From assembly GCA_949710005.1 (NCBI GenBank), contig OX453275.1, positions 14,606,195-14,670,194 of the forward strand: a DNA stretch of 64,000 bases. Reading direction: 5' to 3'. The stretch comes from Ricordea florida. Its lineage: Eukaryota > Cnidaria > Anthozoa > Corallimorpharia > Ricordeidae. Of the stretch, positions 1 to 10,520 are shown piece after piece. Position 1 is the stretch's first letter; every line of letters begins with the position of its first letter. A model generated the notes under the pieces. It had not been told where the DNA came from. It did no database searches and worked only from the letters and a program-made list of their open reading frames with translations. The translations under genes and the position numbers were made by a program.

Positions 1-48
1 CGCGTCGATCCTTTTTATCGCGGCGTCAAGATCAAGATCGGTGGCCAT
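1..48 (-). CDS. 5' end of a minus-strand gene (partial, runs off window)
   Basis: An ATG at 48-46 in a good animal start context (AAC before ATGGCC) opens a frame reading MATDLDLDAAIKRIDA to the edge of the window. The 16 residues are acidic/helical and too few to name a family. The sequence just upstream (49-150) has no competing in-frame ATG that I can see and would be 5' leader or promoter. The call rests on start context and frame openness only. Confidence 0.3.
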   Translation of the reverse strand, partial: MATDLDLDAAIKRIDA

Positions 49-390
49 GTTTACTTTAGATTTTACTCACACGTTCCAGGTTTGTTTTTTCGCTAAGTAA
101 CTGTAACTCACAAACTCCTTCCTGTTCTTGTCCTGGCGGGGTCGCCACTTTGTGTCGTAGTGTTTTTACGAACAATTTATTCACCAGTGTGCAAGTAAAT
201 GTCAACGTTACAAGAATCACTTCATCCGAAGAAAAAAACTATCACACACTCTCCCCTCGTGCTCATCCAACTGGTTCAAACCGGTTGGATGACGTAATGT
301 TCGACCCGACACTGTGTTCATATTATAATCGAATCTCCAGCCTCAGAGTAAGCTTGGACGGATTGTTTGCAAAATGAACTGAAAAAGCCT

Positions 391-894
391 TTAGCCCAGT
401 TTTCTCACTAGCGTCAAATCTTGTTTTACGTTCTCCGCAAACCTCGTTCCACCCCCTCTTGGTTTCTGAAGCGCCCAACCCATGTTGGAACACTCCTCCC
501 TGACTTCACTTGCCCCTTCTTTTGCCATGGACGTTGTTCTTGATTCTAGATTCAGTGAAGAAAACGTTGATGCCCAGCCACGTCTAAGTCCATCGTACAA
601 GCTTTCTGATGTTGCGGGTTTGCTGTGTTGCCCGAGATGAAGATGAAGTTCCTCTAGAGACAAAAATTCACACACACACCCTGGCTCTTGACACTGAAAT
701 AGTAGGTCGCTACTGGAACCACAAGTGTCGATGCGGGTCGGCTTTATCGCCCTAGGCACCGTGGCAAGAAAAGCAAAACTATCAACTTCATTCAGCAGCA
801 TAGAACCTTGTTTCTGAATGGTAAGCTCTGACCATAAGCTCTGATTCAGGAATCCCGGACTGTAACCAGGAAGGCAACATAAAAGCCTGTTCAC
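391..894 (-). pseudogene. C2H2-like zinc-finger ORF, probably a repeat-family remnant
   Basis: A 167-codon open frame on the minus strand; the first ATG is near 801 because the upstream end opens on GTG. Residues 68-90 carry one finger with spacing C-x4-C-x12-H-x3-H (starting CQEPGC, ending LGQH). A tail with GWALQKPRGGGTRF follows and then becomes incoherent and stops at 391. One finger plus a short basic tail resembles an uncharacterised multi-copy family that I recall from cnidarian genomes, where the protein is much longer. This copy looks truncated or frameshifted at its 3' end. No intron boundaries are evident. Function cannot be assigned beyond a possible nucleic-acid-binding finger. 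Confidence 0.35.
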
Positions 895-899
895 GTTCC

Positions 900-2600
900 C
901 ATATCCGGTAATTTTGTATTTTTTTTTTTAGTTTCTTAATTCCGTACCCATGTTTTGTTCACAGTTCCCGTTGGCACGCCCTGTTCTAACATTGTTTTCA
1001 TTTCCCTTCATTAGGATTTCTTTTCATCCAACTTCTTAGAGTATGGGGCGAATTTCCCCACTCGTTCCAGCTACTGAAGACTCTTTCCTTGTGCGGGGTA
1101 CTCTAAGGCTTGTCTATCCTCCTGATAGGAGAGGCCAAGCCAGCGCCATTTCCTGATTTCTACTGACGTTACTGTGCCTTCCATGTTGGCCTCTCATAGC
1201 ACTTCTACAATGCTAATCGTGTTTTGCTAAAGAAAAACCTTATCAGACATATTTTGGCTATCTTTCTGTTTGATTTGTTTACCTCGCACGACCCTTACTG
1301 GACATCTCTCTTCAAAAAGCCCTTACACTGACTCTCCAGACGCGAAATATGCATTAAAGGAACATTACAACAGCGGCCTACTAGCTCATATTGTTTCCCT
1401 TTTCGAGAGGCCTGATTAGCGCAACTAAGCCTACCCGGTGCATCTTCATTCGAAAAGAGGAAAAAATAAGAGTGATCGAGGAATATCCGGCTAGCGGAGA
1501 GTAAACTAATTATGTATTTCCAGCCGTAAATTATAGACGACCAAAGACAACTGAAGTAATTTCAAGTTTATTTGGGACTTAAATGTTGGCTTTGCTCGCA
1601 ACATTTAATAGACATCAGATTTAAAGGTTTCTTACATTTCTAACAAAGTCACTATTTGTATGCGGTCCCTCTGTTCTAGCATGACATTGAACGTGCGTGA
1701 CCTTGTGAGGAAACTGTCAAAACTCCAACGGATCGAGCGCATTCTTATTTATGACACCCGCAAACTTTGTCAACTTTATTATTTTTTTATTTATTTATTA
1801 TTATGGAGGACAAAGAAATGGCACTGAAACATCGATGGTGAAGTGTAAAGCCCATTCAAAGTTACATTCAAGCGTGTCGCTCGTATACATTTGGTGATTG
1901 CCCTTCACAGGATTGAACAGAATTGTTTGTTGTTTTTGTAATTATATTTTCATATTTGGAGCTCTCGCTTCGCTCCCGGTAGCACAGGATTCGTTTGCCA
2001 GTACACGGTAGATGGAAACCTTTGTATATTCTTCTTCTCACAACGATACTTCTGCAGCAGGATTTACCAAACGAACTTTGTTGGACGACGGCTACGATTA
2101 ATTACGCTACGTCCATAATTTACCTTTGGAGTCTCGCAAGTCTTGAAGATTGATCAACTCCAACGGAGCGTTCACCTCAGCACTGGATCTATAGTGAATA
2201 TAAGTATTAAAGGGAGCTATTTCCCACTATTCAGGAGGTCAGAAAATGAACCTGGACGGTAGAAGAAGTTTTTTCATCGAGTGCAAGGGTTATGCAAATA
2301 AGCTTTGACACGAGCGATAGCTATGTAAACACGCTGACTGTGACAGATTTTAATCTGTTCTCGCGTGCAATCCCAGGAGATACCCACCGGTTTGAAGTTA
2401 TAAAACACTTTATCAAGGTACGAAATTTACTGTGATGTGTTTTATAGCCTCGATTTAGACCCAACTTTTGAGATTTTTTCTCTCAAATTTGACTAAATTT
2501 TAGTAGGCGAATAAGGGCCTTAGGGTAGGGTGTCTTCCAGCCTCGCTGATCAGCTTAGAATTTTCGGAAAAGTTTCCATATTTCGTCAGTCAAGGTAGTA
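900..2600. other. No gene recognised
   Basis: AT-rich sequence with scattered stops in all frames and a short T/A-rich tract near 1775-1800. I see no exon with convincing splice sites, no RNA gene and no obvious inverted repeat. Confidence 0.5.
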
Positions 2601-2960
2601 AATGTACCTTATAATGCTCATGAAAGAAATATTTCGTGAGCTTCATTTAAATGGAAATAGCGCGCTTCTCAAAATCGGTGAATTTTACCCTTTCGATCAC
2701 CGTCGGCAAGCCCAGGTGGGCCAAAACTCGATTTCGGCTTGTAGCAAAGGGAAAATAAGGAATTGGAAAATAATTAATTGTTTTTTTATATGTATACACT
2801 AAACCCTTTTCACTGGCAAAAAATGAAGGAAAACTATTTTTGGTCCCGAAGTCGAGTGGACCGCTTTTAGCGGGACTGCCACTTAATTTGTATTTTTTTG
2901 TCAACATGGTTACAACGTGATTAAATTTTTTTCTTTTCAAAAACTTTTACAACGTGATTT

Positions 2961-3377
2961 TTAAAAAGTTAAAAAAAAATGTCTTTTTTTAAGCAGCAAC
3001 ATGTTCAACATGTTGTCGATACTGTTGATTTCTCCAAGTGTCGTGGCTTCACCACTGTCTTGTTGTTGTTGTTGTTGTTGTTTGTATGGTGGAAGAGGAA
3101 CAGGAGGACGTTTTTCTTTTGACTTGTCGATGACGTGGGGTCCGACCACGATGACATCCGATTTTAAGCTTCGGAATTCTGCGTTGATGAATTTTTCGGG
3201 AATCGTCCAATCGTTGTAGAGGAAGCGGGCGTCGCCGTTGGTTTGACGTGTCACCAATTCGTTTCTGTAGTAACGAGCGACTTTCCCGGGTTTGCACCGT
3301 TTGGGCTTTCATTTTTCACCCTCTTTGGGTAGCATGAGATTACCATCAAACCGCCTGGGTTCACCGTCGACCTCCAT
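2961..3377 (-). pseudogene. Small viral-like cargo ORF with one in-frame TGA
   Basis: Frame from ATG 3377 begins MEVDGEPRRFDGNLMLPK, hits TGA at 3311-3309, and stays coherent in the same frame afterwards (VARYYRNELVTRQTNGDARF), ending at 2961 after a glutamine run (CAA/CAG-type repeat at about 3061-3082). The sequence quality on both sides of the TGA argues for one gene broken by a single nonsense change. It overlaps the zf-GRF ORF in a different frame and is the last of a compact minus-strand cluster (5382 to 2961), a layout typical of viral-like mobile DNA. I do not recognise a named domain. Confidence 0.4.
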
Positions 3378-3946
3378 GACAACGATTTTGGTGGAGGAGG
3401 TGGAGGAGGATGTCGGGCGTGTCTTTCTTCTTCTTGTGGTGATGGTGGTGGTGGTGATGGTGGTGGTGGTGGTGCTGGTGAAGATGGTTTGTCGGTGTTT
3501 CTACCGGCATTGTAGTGGAGCGTTTTGGAGTGGGGATGTTCGTCTGCCCACTGGAAGTAGGTGCATGGAACATCGTTTATTTTGTTGTTGGCACATTTGA
3601 AGAAGGGTCTGTTCAAGTTTTCCTCCGTGCTAGCCAGAACCATGCTTGCGATATCACCGTGTTCGCAAAACGGTGGTTGTAATTTGTACAGAAAGACGCT
3701 GGAGTACTCATCCAACTTGTCTGTTCTGGTGAAGAAAGGACAATTGTTTGTGGAGCATTTGGTGTAGCAGGTAAAGGGGAATCTTTTGGCGGTGAACGTG
3801 GTCAGACTGTTTTGGCAGAATCTACAACGTTGATGCGGTTGATGTGGTTCGACAGGTCCGTAGGAATACATTGAAGGAAGAGCTTCAACAAAGATGCACA
3901 TTGCACACACACAACGTTCGTATCGTCGAGGAAAAATTGACATCAA
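3251..3946 (-). CDS. zf-GRF domain protein of a viral-like gene block
   Basis: A 231-codon frame (ATG at 3943). Residues about 94-136 fit a GRF-type zinc finger: CEHG, then NRPFFKCAN, then PCTYFQWADE, giving Cys94, His96, Cys118 and Cys128 as the metal ligands, with the aromatic FQWADE end typical of the family. An upstream Cys-rich stretch (CRFC at 41-44, CYTKC at 60-64, CP at 69-70) could be a second zinc site. GRF fingers bind DNA or RNA in topoisomerases, nucleases and viral proteins. A long Pro-rich run (residues about 155-190) is encoded by GGT/GTG repeats. The last 30 residues may be out of frame, because a different frame is more coherent there. Confidence 0.5.
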   Translation of the reverse strand: MMSIFPRRYERCVCAMCIFVEALPSMYSYGPVEPHQPHQRCRFCQNSLTTFTAKRFPFTCYTKCSTNNCPFFTRTDKLDEYSSVFLYKLQPPFCEHGDIASMVLASTEENLNRPFFKCANNKINDVPCTYFQWADEHPHSKTLHYNAGRNTDKPSSPAPPPPPSPPPPSPQEEERHARHPPPPPPPKSLSWRSTVNPGGLMVISCYPKRVKNESPNGANPGKSLVTTETNW

Positions 3947-4040
3947 ATGGAGTACAGTTGCTTCTTTTATGCGTTAAAGCCGGAATAAAAAACCGGTTCC
4001 TTCTTGTTCCTTTTTTAATAGCGAATCCAGCGTCGTTTCA

Positions 4041-4607
4041 TTAACCTGAATAAACCGGTTCCTTCCTGTTCCTTTTTCTTTTTCTTTGGAGCTGGTCATG
4101 ACAGGACTGAAAATGCGCCTGGTTTGGGTAATCTTGAAATGCCCTGTGTTTTGGGTGTAGCAGTAGCGGGTGGAGTCGGTGGCAAGACAAAGGTGTCGAG
4201 ATCGTCTTCTTGCTGTTCAGCCGACGTGCTAGGTAATGCTGCTGGGGAACCCATAGCTGCTGCTGCTGCTGCTGCTGTTGCGTCTGCCTGAGGAAAAGAC
4301 GTTGTACCCACTGGTGTGGCAAACGGAGTCGCCCTCTTCGCGGTTTCTTTTTGGGTCTGGGTTTGACAATGCGTACGGCGGGTATCTGTGTTCGGTATTG
4401 CGCCAACACAGCTTTGTAACGGTTCATGATGTCGTAAAGTGTCAGTTTTCTATCCAACGGGATGCTAGGATCGTCGAGGATGGCTTTCATTTCGATGTCC
4501 ATGTTGGCCAGGGAACGGATGAAGGGAGACGTGTTGACATTTTTTTCTTCTGCCATGGTCGAGAATACGTCCTCTGAAACGAGGGCCATGCGTCTTGCAC
4601 GAGCCAT
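4041..4607 (-). pseudogene. Viral-like small protein, frameshifted at its 3' half
   Basis: ATG at 4607 opens MARARRMALVSEDVF, followed by a charged helical region (DIEMKAILDDPSIPLDRK, LYDIMNRYKAVLAQYR). This resembles a small uncharacterised protein that I associate with Polinton/adintovirus-like elements in invertebrates. After the basic KPRPKKKP stretch near 4340 the frame turns into low-quality sequence. The overlapping frame ending at 4096 is better (an Ala run, then DDLDTFVLPPTPP), so one frameshift near 4330 is likely. The GCT/GCA tract at 4257-4280 reads as poly-Gln in one frame and poly-Ala in the other. Confidence 0.45.
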
Positions 4608-4983
4608 GGTGTTGTAAAAAATGTTTGTGACGTGACGTTATGCCTACGTTTATACTATTCTCCTCGGCTGTTAAACTTAGAAGGATGGGTGTCAGAATGG
4701 AAGCCAGCGTGACTAGGAATGTTCCGCGTTGATTTAAGATGCGTTTTCTTTGTTTGACGGATGCTTTTTTCTTGGCCAAAGATCTTATCTTGTTGGCTTC
4801 GCGTTTCAGTTTCAAAAACACTTGACATCTCAAAGGAATAATGCCTTTCAACAAGTTCAAAGCGATTTCGCTCAACATGTCGATTTGATCTTTGGTGGTT
4901 TATTGAACGAGACGCTTACGTGCTGCTGTTTTGGCACGTATAAAGCGTTGCAAAAAATCTGCGTTTCTTCCTAAACGTTCCAT
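4465..4983 (-). pseudogene. Adenovirus-pX/adintovirus-X-like small basic protein, one in-frame TAA
   Basis: ATG at 4983 starts a basic N-terminus. TAA at 4902-4900 interrupts after 27 codons, and the same frame continues with an amphipathic segment (LNLLKGIIPL), a Lys/Arg-rich block (KKASVKQRKRILNQRG) and a hydrophobic tail (LASILTPILLSLT). This order matches my recollection of the small X-type virion proteins of adintovirus-like elements in animal genomes. The reading frame beyond about 4670 overlaps the next gene and is probably not part of the original protein. It sits between two other small genes on the same strand. Confidence 0.45.
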
Positions 4984-4998
4984 GCTTAAATGGTTGAA

Positions 4999-5382
4999 TC
5001 AAGGTGTGCTTGTTTTTATTGAACTGTCTGTTTTCTTCTGGCTTTTTCTCTTGGCGGTAGCGGAAGAGGTGACTTTACGTTTTTTGGCTGGTGGTGCTGG
5101 TGATGGTGGTGGTGGTGGTGCTGTGGCTGATGAAGGGAATCCATTGTCTTCTTCTTCTTCTTCTTGCAGTCCTTTCAGATATTCCCAGTAGAGGAGTTCC
5201 TTGTACTTGCAGATTCTATCGGTCATGTGAGCTTCTAAACCGAAGATGGTGGTTAGAAGATGAATGCAGGAATTGGTGATGGAATCCAATTCATCAAGGG
5301 TAGCCGTTTTCAACCGGTCGCGTTGCTCGTCTTGACTGGGTACCGTCAATAACGTGGACAGCCACACGTTTTTAACCTGACA
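4999..5382 (-). pseudogene. Viral-like acidic/proline-rich protein, 5'-truncated
   Basis: Open minus-strand frame containing DEQRDRLKTATLDELDSITN, then MTDRICKYKELLYWEYLKGL, an acidic run (EEEEED), a proline run and a Lys-rich tail with KKRKVTSSA (NLS-like). No ATG is present at the 5' end: the frame is simply open until it meets the 22-bp tandem repeat starting at 5387. The gene therefore appears cut off there. It lies directly upstream of the X-like gene on the same strand. No named domain is recognised. Confidence 0.35.
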
Positions 5383-5386
5383 ACTC

Positions 5387-5624
5387 TTTGCTCGAAGTCA
5401 CGATCCACTTTGCTCGAAGTCACGATCCACTTTGCTCGAATTCATGATCCACTTTGCTCGAATTCATGATCCACTTTGCTCGAATTCATGATCTACTTTG
5501 CTCGAATTCATGATCTACTTTGCTCGTAGTCACGATCCACTTTGCTCGAATTCATGATCGACTTTACTCGATCCAGTTTGCTTAAAGTCAGGATCCACAT
5601 TGACTAATTCACGATCCACTTTCA
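5387..5624. repeat. 22-bp tandem minisatellite
   Basis: About eleven copies of a 22-bp unit, TTTGCTCGAAKTCAYGATCC plus AC. Early copies carry AAGTCACG, middle copies AATTCATG, and the last copies decay. The array abuts the truncated end of the viral-like block. Confidence 0.9.
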
Positions 5625-5639
5625 GTCATAATTAAAACA

Positions 5640-6550
5640 CTTTCTCTGCGAAGCATTTTGATTTTTGTTAGGCGTGGGATCTAGCTACGAAAATTTTACC
5701 GACTGCATTAAGTCAAAACTGGCTCGGGAAAAAGCAATCAAATTTCTGCATAATTGTTTAGAAAAGTGTCTATCATACTTTTTCCATTCATACTACTCCA
5801 TGTAAGCAAATTTGAGAATCATTACAATCTTTACACATATGTTTCTGTCTGTTATTTTTGCAAATGCTTGTACCACCACAGTCTTTATAAAACCACTTTT
5901 GTTTGCTATGGATACATATTTGGGAGCGTCCGCAATCTCTGCAAAAATATTTAAATTTTCCGTGTATGCAATAATAACGCTTCGTGGTATTTTAGTTGTA
6001 CATTCTTAATTAATATATAACACGATCTCTCTAAGTAGAATTTTATTACATTTTCATAAAATTATTATTTTTTATAGTGAGCTGTTTGGATAAAATTAAT
6101 CTAGGGCTTGATTAGCTTGATTAGATTTTGTTGTGCTTAAGAGTTTGCTTAGCTTTATTAGCTTGATTATGCTCGTGAATTCAGGTTTAAATTAGGTATA
6201 ATTAATACTGTGCTCGTATGCCTTATTTCCCACCACTCAATGTTTGTCCGGGTTCGACTGAAGGTTTTCGTTTTGTCAGTCTGTGTTCACTCTGATTTCT
6301 TGGTGCTTTGAGTCTGAAACAATAAAGGAAATTGAAATAGTGGAGACGAAAACATGTTCAGTGAAGACAGACTCAAATAATACAATAAATACTTTGTAAT
6401 TTTTTTTTGTTTTCACAGGTCATCGTAGTGAGATTGAAGAAAGACAACTATTAACTTCTTATTTACAAAGCCATTAGTTATAAACAGTTTCTGATATGTT
6501 TCTTCTGACGTTTATACTTAAAAATTAGATTATGAGCTCGAGATTTGTTT
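5640..6550. other. No gene recognised
   Basis: AT-rich. Two small open frames at 5754-6009 lack any domain or splice context. Short (T)GATTAG-type repetition occurs at 6108-6175. Nothing else is supported. Confidence 0.5.
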
Positions 6551-6557
6551 CTATTTA

Positions 6558-6719
6558 AACAATAGAGTATTTCTGTTGAGAAACTATCGGCTGATAGTTC
6601 CCGCGCGGAAATTTAATGTTCTTAAAACAAATATGCTAGTTTTAAGAACATCAAATTTCCAAGGGGCAGCTATCAGACTGATAGTTCCGAGACATCAACA
6701 CTCTGTTATCTTTATTGTT
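6558..6719. mobile_element. Foldback MITE (about 162 bp)
   Basis: Two arms of about 72-80 bp are near-perfect inverted copies. Outer ends are AACAATAGAGTAT and ATCTTTATTGTT, with the core AAATTTRATGTTCTTAAAAC. The loop near 6630-6637 is short (about 7 nt). There is no coding capacity, so it is a classic miniature inverted-repeat element or foldback. Confidence 0.8.
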
Positions 6720-7650
6720 CATCACTAAATTTTCTTCCGCGCCCCAGTTGGAAAACAGTCAAAACCCACCAAATGCAGATTAATCAAATATTTATTCATG
6801 CTTGTCACAAATGTCACTAATTCGCTAGTTACATCTTCTTCGCTGACCTTGGCGAAGCGAAGAGCCATACTTACTAAAATTTTCACGGACGAGTACTATC
6901 CATCCTGGTATTTTCCTCGGAAGGGCACTATAAGCTGTTATAACCCACCGATTAATTTTCGTGCCATCTTATTGGCTATTTTGGGTCACGTGGTGTCAAA
7001 TAGCCGGACGGGTATCAGGCGATATACCCCGGCCACATGGATATTTGCCCTGCAATTTTTCAGTCGAAAGGAAAACATAACAAAGTCAGTCTCTTTCAAG
7101 TTTTTTTTACAATAAACTCGTTTTTATAATCCAGTGACATCGTAATTTTAAAGTAGCTAGTCGCAATTGCAGCTCCGGATAAAACAGAAAATCAACAAAA
7201 TAACTGAGCTGCTGGTGTTTTTGGCCTGGAGGTGAGCAAAAGTTAGGAACCCTTGGGCAATCAAATTCTTGAAAATCTCCCCACTGAAATGTGCAAAAAG
7301 GGTGGTTTTGCACAAGGTACACTTCCCCTTGTCTTTAAAGCTGCCGGTTGAGAAACGTTTCCAAGCCAAAAACGATAAACTACGCAAACGATAAATCGCT
7401 CCAGTGGTACAGTACACGACTAACTGTAGAACAACTATTCGAGTCATACGATACTATCGATTTATAGCTCAAAAGAATTCGGTTCAGTCAGTTCAACCTG
7501 TTCTTGCAACTGGAACTAAAGTTCGCCTACCCTTTTTTTTTCTTCGATCTCCTCGGCGCCGCCCATTCAACAATAAAGCCAAGTTTGCGAACAGTTCCTT
7601 CAACTACACCATATTTTCCAAATTCCCTGTTTCATGGGTGTAATTTCTTT
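6720..7650. other. No gene recognised; possible old repeat at about 6780-7090
   Basis: 6780-7090 is more GC-rich than its surroundings and has short inverted pieces (GGCGAAGCGAAG, CGGACGGGTATC...GATATACCCCGG), suggesting a decayed DNA-transposon fragment. 7130-7650 has no exon I can support. Confidence 0.35.
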
Positions 7651-7654
7651 CGCA

Positions 7655-9345
7655 GTGTTAGTTTTTTTTTTTTTTTTTTTTTTTTGTATTTTAATAATTT
7701 TTATTTGTTTTCCAAAAAATACATGCAAGTTACAACACTATTTACAAACACTAAAAAAAAATAATAATAATAATAATAATAATAACTATAAACAGACACT
7801 ACAAATACTACAAATTAATCGGTGTTTACACAGAGTCCTTATTTACCTGTTTTAAAAGTTATTTTATAATGCGATTATTAATTATTAATTTGCGGCTAAC
7901 GGTGCAGAATTGCATACTAATTTATTTTTATACTTGCTCCATTTCTTATTGTGAGCTGACAACTTATTGTTTGATTTTGATATCATTGCCTCTATTTGGT
8001 AAATCAATGTAATCTTTGAGCTTAATACTTTTATTGAAGGTAAAGATTTACTTTGTCTACAAGAATATAAATATTGTTTGGCGACTAATAAAATGTGGTT
8101 AACAAATCATAATTAACTCATCCTCGCATTTCAGAATGCCAAACATTATATCTTTGTCAGAGAGTTGTTTAATCTTTATGTCAAGATTTTCAAGCCATTT
8201 GATGACCTCAGCCCAGAAATTCTTTGAATAATGGCAAGACACAAAAAAATGCTCTAGGGACTCGTCGCTTTCACCGCAAAGAGAGCAGGCTTGAGATTGT
8301 ACGACGTTGATTTTGTATAAAAGGATATTTGTCACAAGACACCTATTGAGTAATTTATACTGAAATTCACGCAGTTTTGTATCCAATGCAACGCGGAAAG
8401 GCAAGGCGTATATTTCTTTCCATTCTAAGACATCATTTATAAATCGTGCATTAAAATTCAGTTGAGCAGTTGGTGGGGTTATGATTCTATCCCGAAGTTC
8501 CCTATAGACAGATTTGGAAACCACTGTTTCGATTAAGACGCTTTGTCCGTTTAAAATTACTTTTATCTCATCATGCATGTAAAAAGGTTCATCACCTTTA
8601 TATACAAACGTCTTTAATGATTCACGCCATTTCACTGGTAGAGCATCTGTTAGTGTCACGAGCCTAAAGACATCTAATGGCGAGATATTCAGTTCTCTCA
8701 GTTTGCCATGGCTCTTTAAGATAAGCTCATCGTTTTCGGAAATCAAATCCCTCATTCTAAGAATTCCTTTTTCTGCAAGTGCTTTAAAATATACAGACTT
8801 TCCTTCAATACAAATAAATTTATTGTTCCATAAAATGACTTTTGATAAATCTTTTATTTCCTGCACGCTTTCGTAATTTGTCGCCGAGCATTTTGCAAAA
8901 CTTTTGAAGCATTCCTCGTAAAACGTTGGCAACTTTATTGGCAATTTTTTCAAATCATAATTACAGCATAGAACAAATTTGCCTCCTACGGGTCTCAGAT
9001 AATGCAGGAGAATTGTTTTCCAACTCTGTGGTTGATCACTTGCTAATTTTTTGCAGAGAAGGACTCTTTGCGTTTCAATTATAGAATCCAAATGTGGGGC
9101 TTTTAGTCCTCCATCTTCGATCTCACTAATAAGGGCCAGACGCTTGACTTTATCTCTACCCTTCCAAATAAAGTCAAAAATGATTTTGTTTATCTCTTTA
9201 ACAAATTCCTTATCTATTGAGATCAGGCTACCTCGATATAAAAATATAGGGATGATAAATGTTTTAACAATTTGGATTCTTCCAATGATAGTTAGATCCC
9301 TCCATCTCCAAATTCGTAGTTTTTGTTTAACAGAATTCATCAGCT
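7655..9345 (-). mobile_element. 5'-truncated L1/Tx1-type LINE
   Basis: The minus-strand insertion ends in an A-tail (seen as a T run at 7661-7685). Close to this 3' end, inside the element, is an (AAT)n tract at 7754-7785. It keeps only the C-terminal part of ORF2; coherence is lost at about 9345, which I take as the 5' truncation point. Truncation and a poly(A) end are the normal outcome of target-primed reverse transcription. Confidence 0.75.
7885..9340 (-). pseudogene. LINE ORF2 C-terminal part (thumb, zf-RVT)
   Basis: The 413-codon frame (9340-8099) begins in the region after the reverse-transcriptase palm (LRIWRWRDLTIIGRIQIVKT, FIWKGRDKVK, EIEDGGLKAPHLD) and contains the zinc-binding zf-RVT motif CSLCGESDESLEHFFVSC, typical of L1-like ORF2 ends. 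The stop at 8099 follows a frameshift: the next frame continues coherently (QYLYSCRQSKSLPSIKVL, KKWSKYKNKL) to a TAA at 7887-7885. One indel at about 8100 therefore separates it from an intact C-terminus. The catalytic FADD-type motif is absent because the 5' part was never copied. Confidence 0.75.
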
Positions 9346-9649
9346 CATCGACATGAGTGGTAGTGGTATTGTTGGATTTTCTGTTCTAATCCATTGGAAA
9401 TGTTTTGCTTTGACTTGTTTTCGAAAAAAGCAGTTGGTAAAATAAACCAAAAGTGCCGTGTTTTCCAGATTTTCATGTAAGGGGCCTTGCGAGAGTATGT
9501 TTGACATGACAGCTTGTCAAGCTCTGGTCCAATCACAGTTTATATAAAACAATTTTAACCAATCAATGTACGTGCAGTGTTTGCATCAATCGCCTGAATC
9601 CCCAGTCAGACCACTTGTTTTTCTTTTTCTTCAACACGTACAAAGTAGA

Positions 9650-9925
9650 AATTGATTCACGATCGCGGAGGGTTATAAAATAAATCAGAACCCCTTCCTG
9701 GCTTACTGGTATATGGGAGGATAATGCCCTTGGCTGAGAGATTGTCCTCAAAATTTCACATATGCCCTCGAAGCTTCGCTTCTCGGCCAACTGTTCATTT
9801 TTCGGACAATCTCTCAGCCGCGGGCATTATCCTCCGATATACCAGCCGCCGGAAGGGGTTTATTTACTAAATAGTGTCTCTCCGCGGACGAACACTATCG
9901 CGTCACGTGATCAATTCGAATCAAT
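9650..9925. mobile_element. Foldback/MITE with inner 64-73-bp arms
   Basis: 9675-9747 and 9803-9866 are inverted copies (left: CCCCTTCCTGGCTTACTGGT; right: ACCAGCCGCCGGAAGGGG; inner ends GATTGTCC and GGACAATC). Weaker complementarity extends outward to about 9650 and 9925 (CGCGGAG / CTCCGCG). The 55-bp centre contains CGAAGCTTCG. Confidence 0.75.
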
Positions 9926-10164
9926 AATAATCGGAGAAAATTTAGTGGTGAACTATAAGAGGTTATAGTTGATAGGGCCGCAGGCCGAATCAACAATCTC
10001 CTCGTAGAAATCGAGAGCAAATAATCTAATTGCTTTACTAGGAATCATAATAGACGAATCATGTTTCGGTAAAAACGTTTCAACCAACCATTTTAAAAAC
10101 GATAGCCAACCAACTGCTGCACTCTAATGCCTGATAGTGTGCAGTAGCTCAGCCAATCAGATCA

Positions 10165-10460
10165 ACTGTTTGTTTTACTATACAGTGTGGTGCTAACTTT
10201 TTCATCTGTAGATCCAACCATGCAGTGCGACCATTCTTTGAAAAGCTACTGAACAGCACTGTACTGTGGTACTGTTTGTTTTACTATACAGTGTGGTGCT
10301 AACGTTTTCATCTGTGGATCAAACCATGCAGTGTGACCATTCTTTGTAAAGCTACCGAACAGTACTGTACTGTGGTACTGTTTGTGGTTCTAACTTTTAT
10401 ATCTGTGGATCCAACCATGCAGAGTGACCATTCTTTGAAACGCCACTAAACAGCACTGAA
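10165..10460. repeat. About 100-bp degenerate tandem repeat in an intron or downstream flank
   Basis: Three imperfect copies share TTCATCTGTRGATCMAACCA followed by TGCAGNGYGACCATTC and AGCACTGTACTGTGGTACTG. The same words recur in the 252-bp duplication at 10723-11230, so one repeat family has spread locally on both sides of a short exon. Confidence 0.75.
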
Positions 10461-10520
10461 CTGAGGTACTGATAGTTGCAGTATGCTCTGGCAATTGATG
10501 TAATTATGATTACGATTTAC

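Noticed and set aside
150..377. 75-codon plus-strand ORF upstream of the first gene
   Set aside because: Starts on TTG, has no domain, and lies in a probable leader or promoter region.
3292..3600. Val-rich and His-rich ORFs around 3361-3600
   Set aside because: Other-frame readings of the GGT/GTG tract that encodes the proline run of the zf-GRF ORF.
10510..10520. Read-through of the third peptide exon past its GTAAAT donor to a TAG near 10450
   Set aside because: The same GTAAAT donor follows the matching position of the second exon, so splicing is more likely; read-through remains possible as an alternative end.
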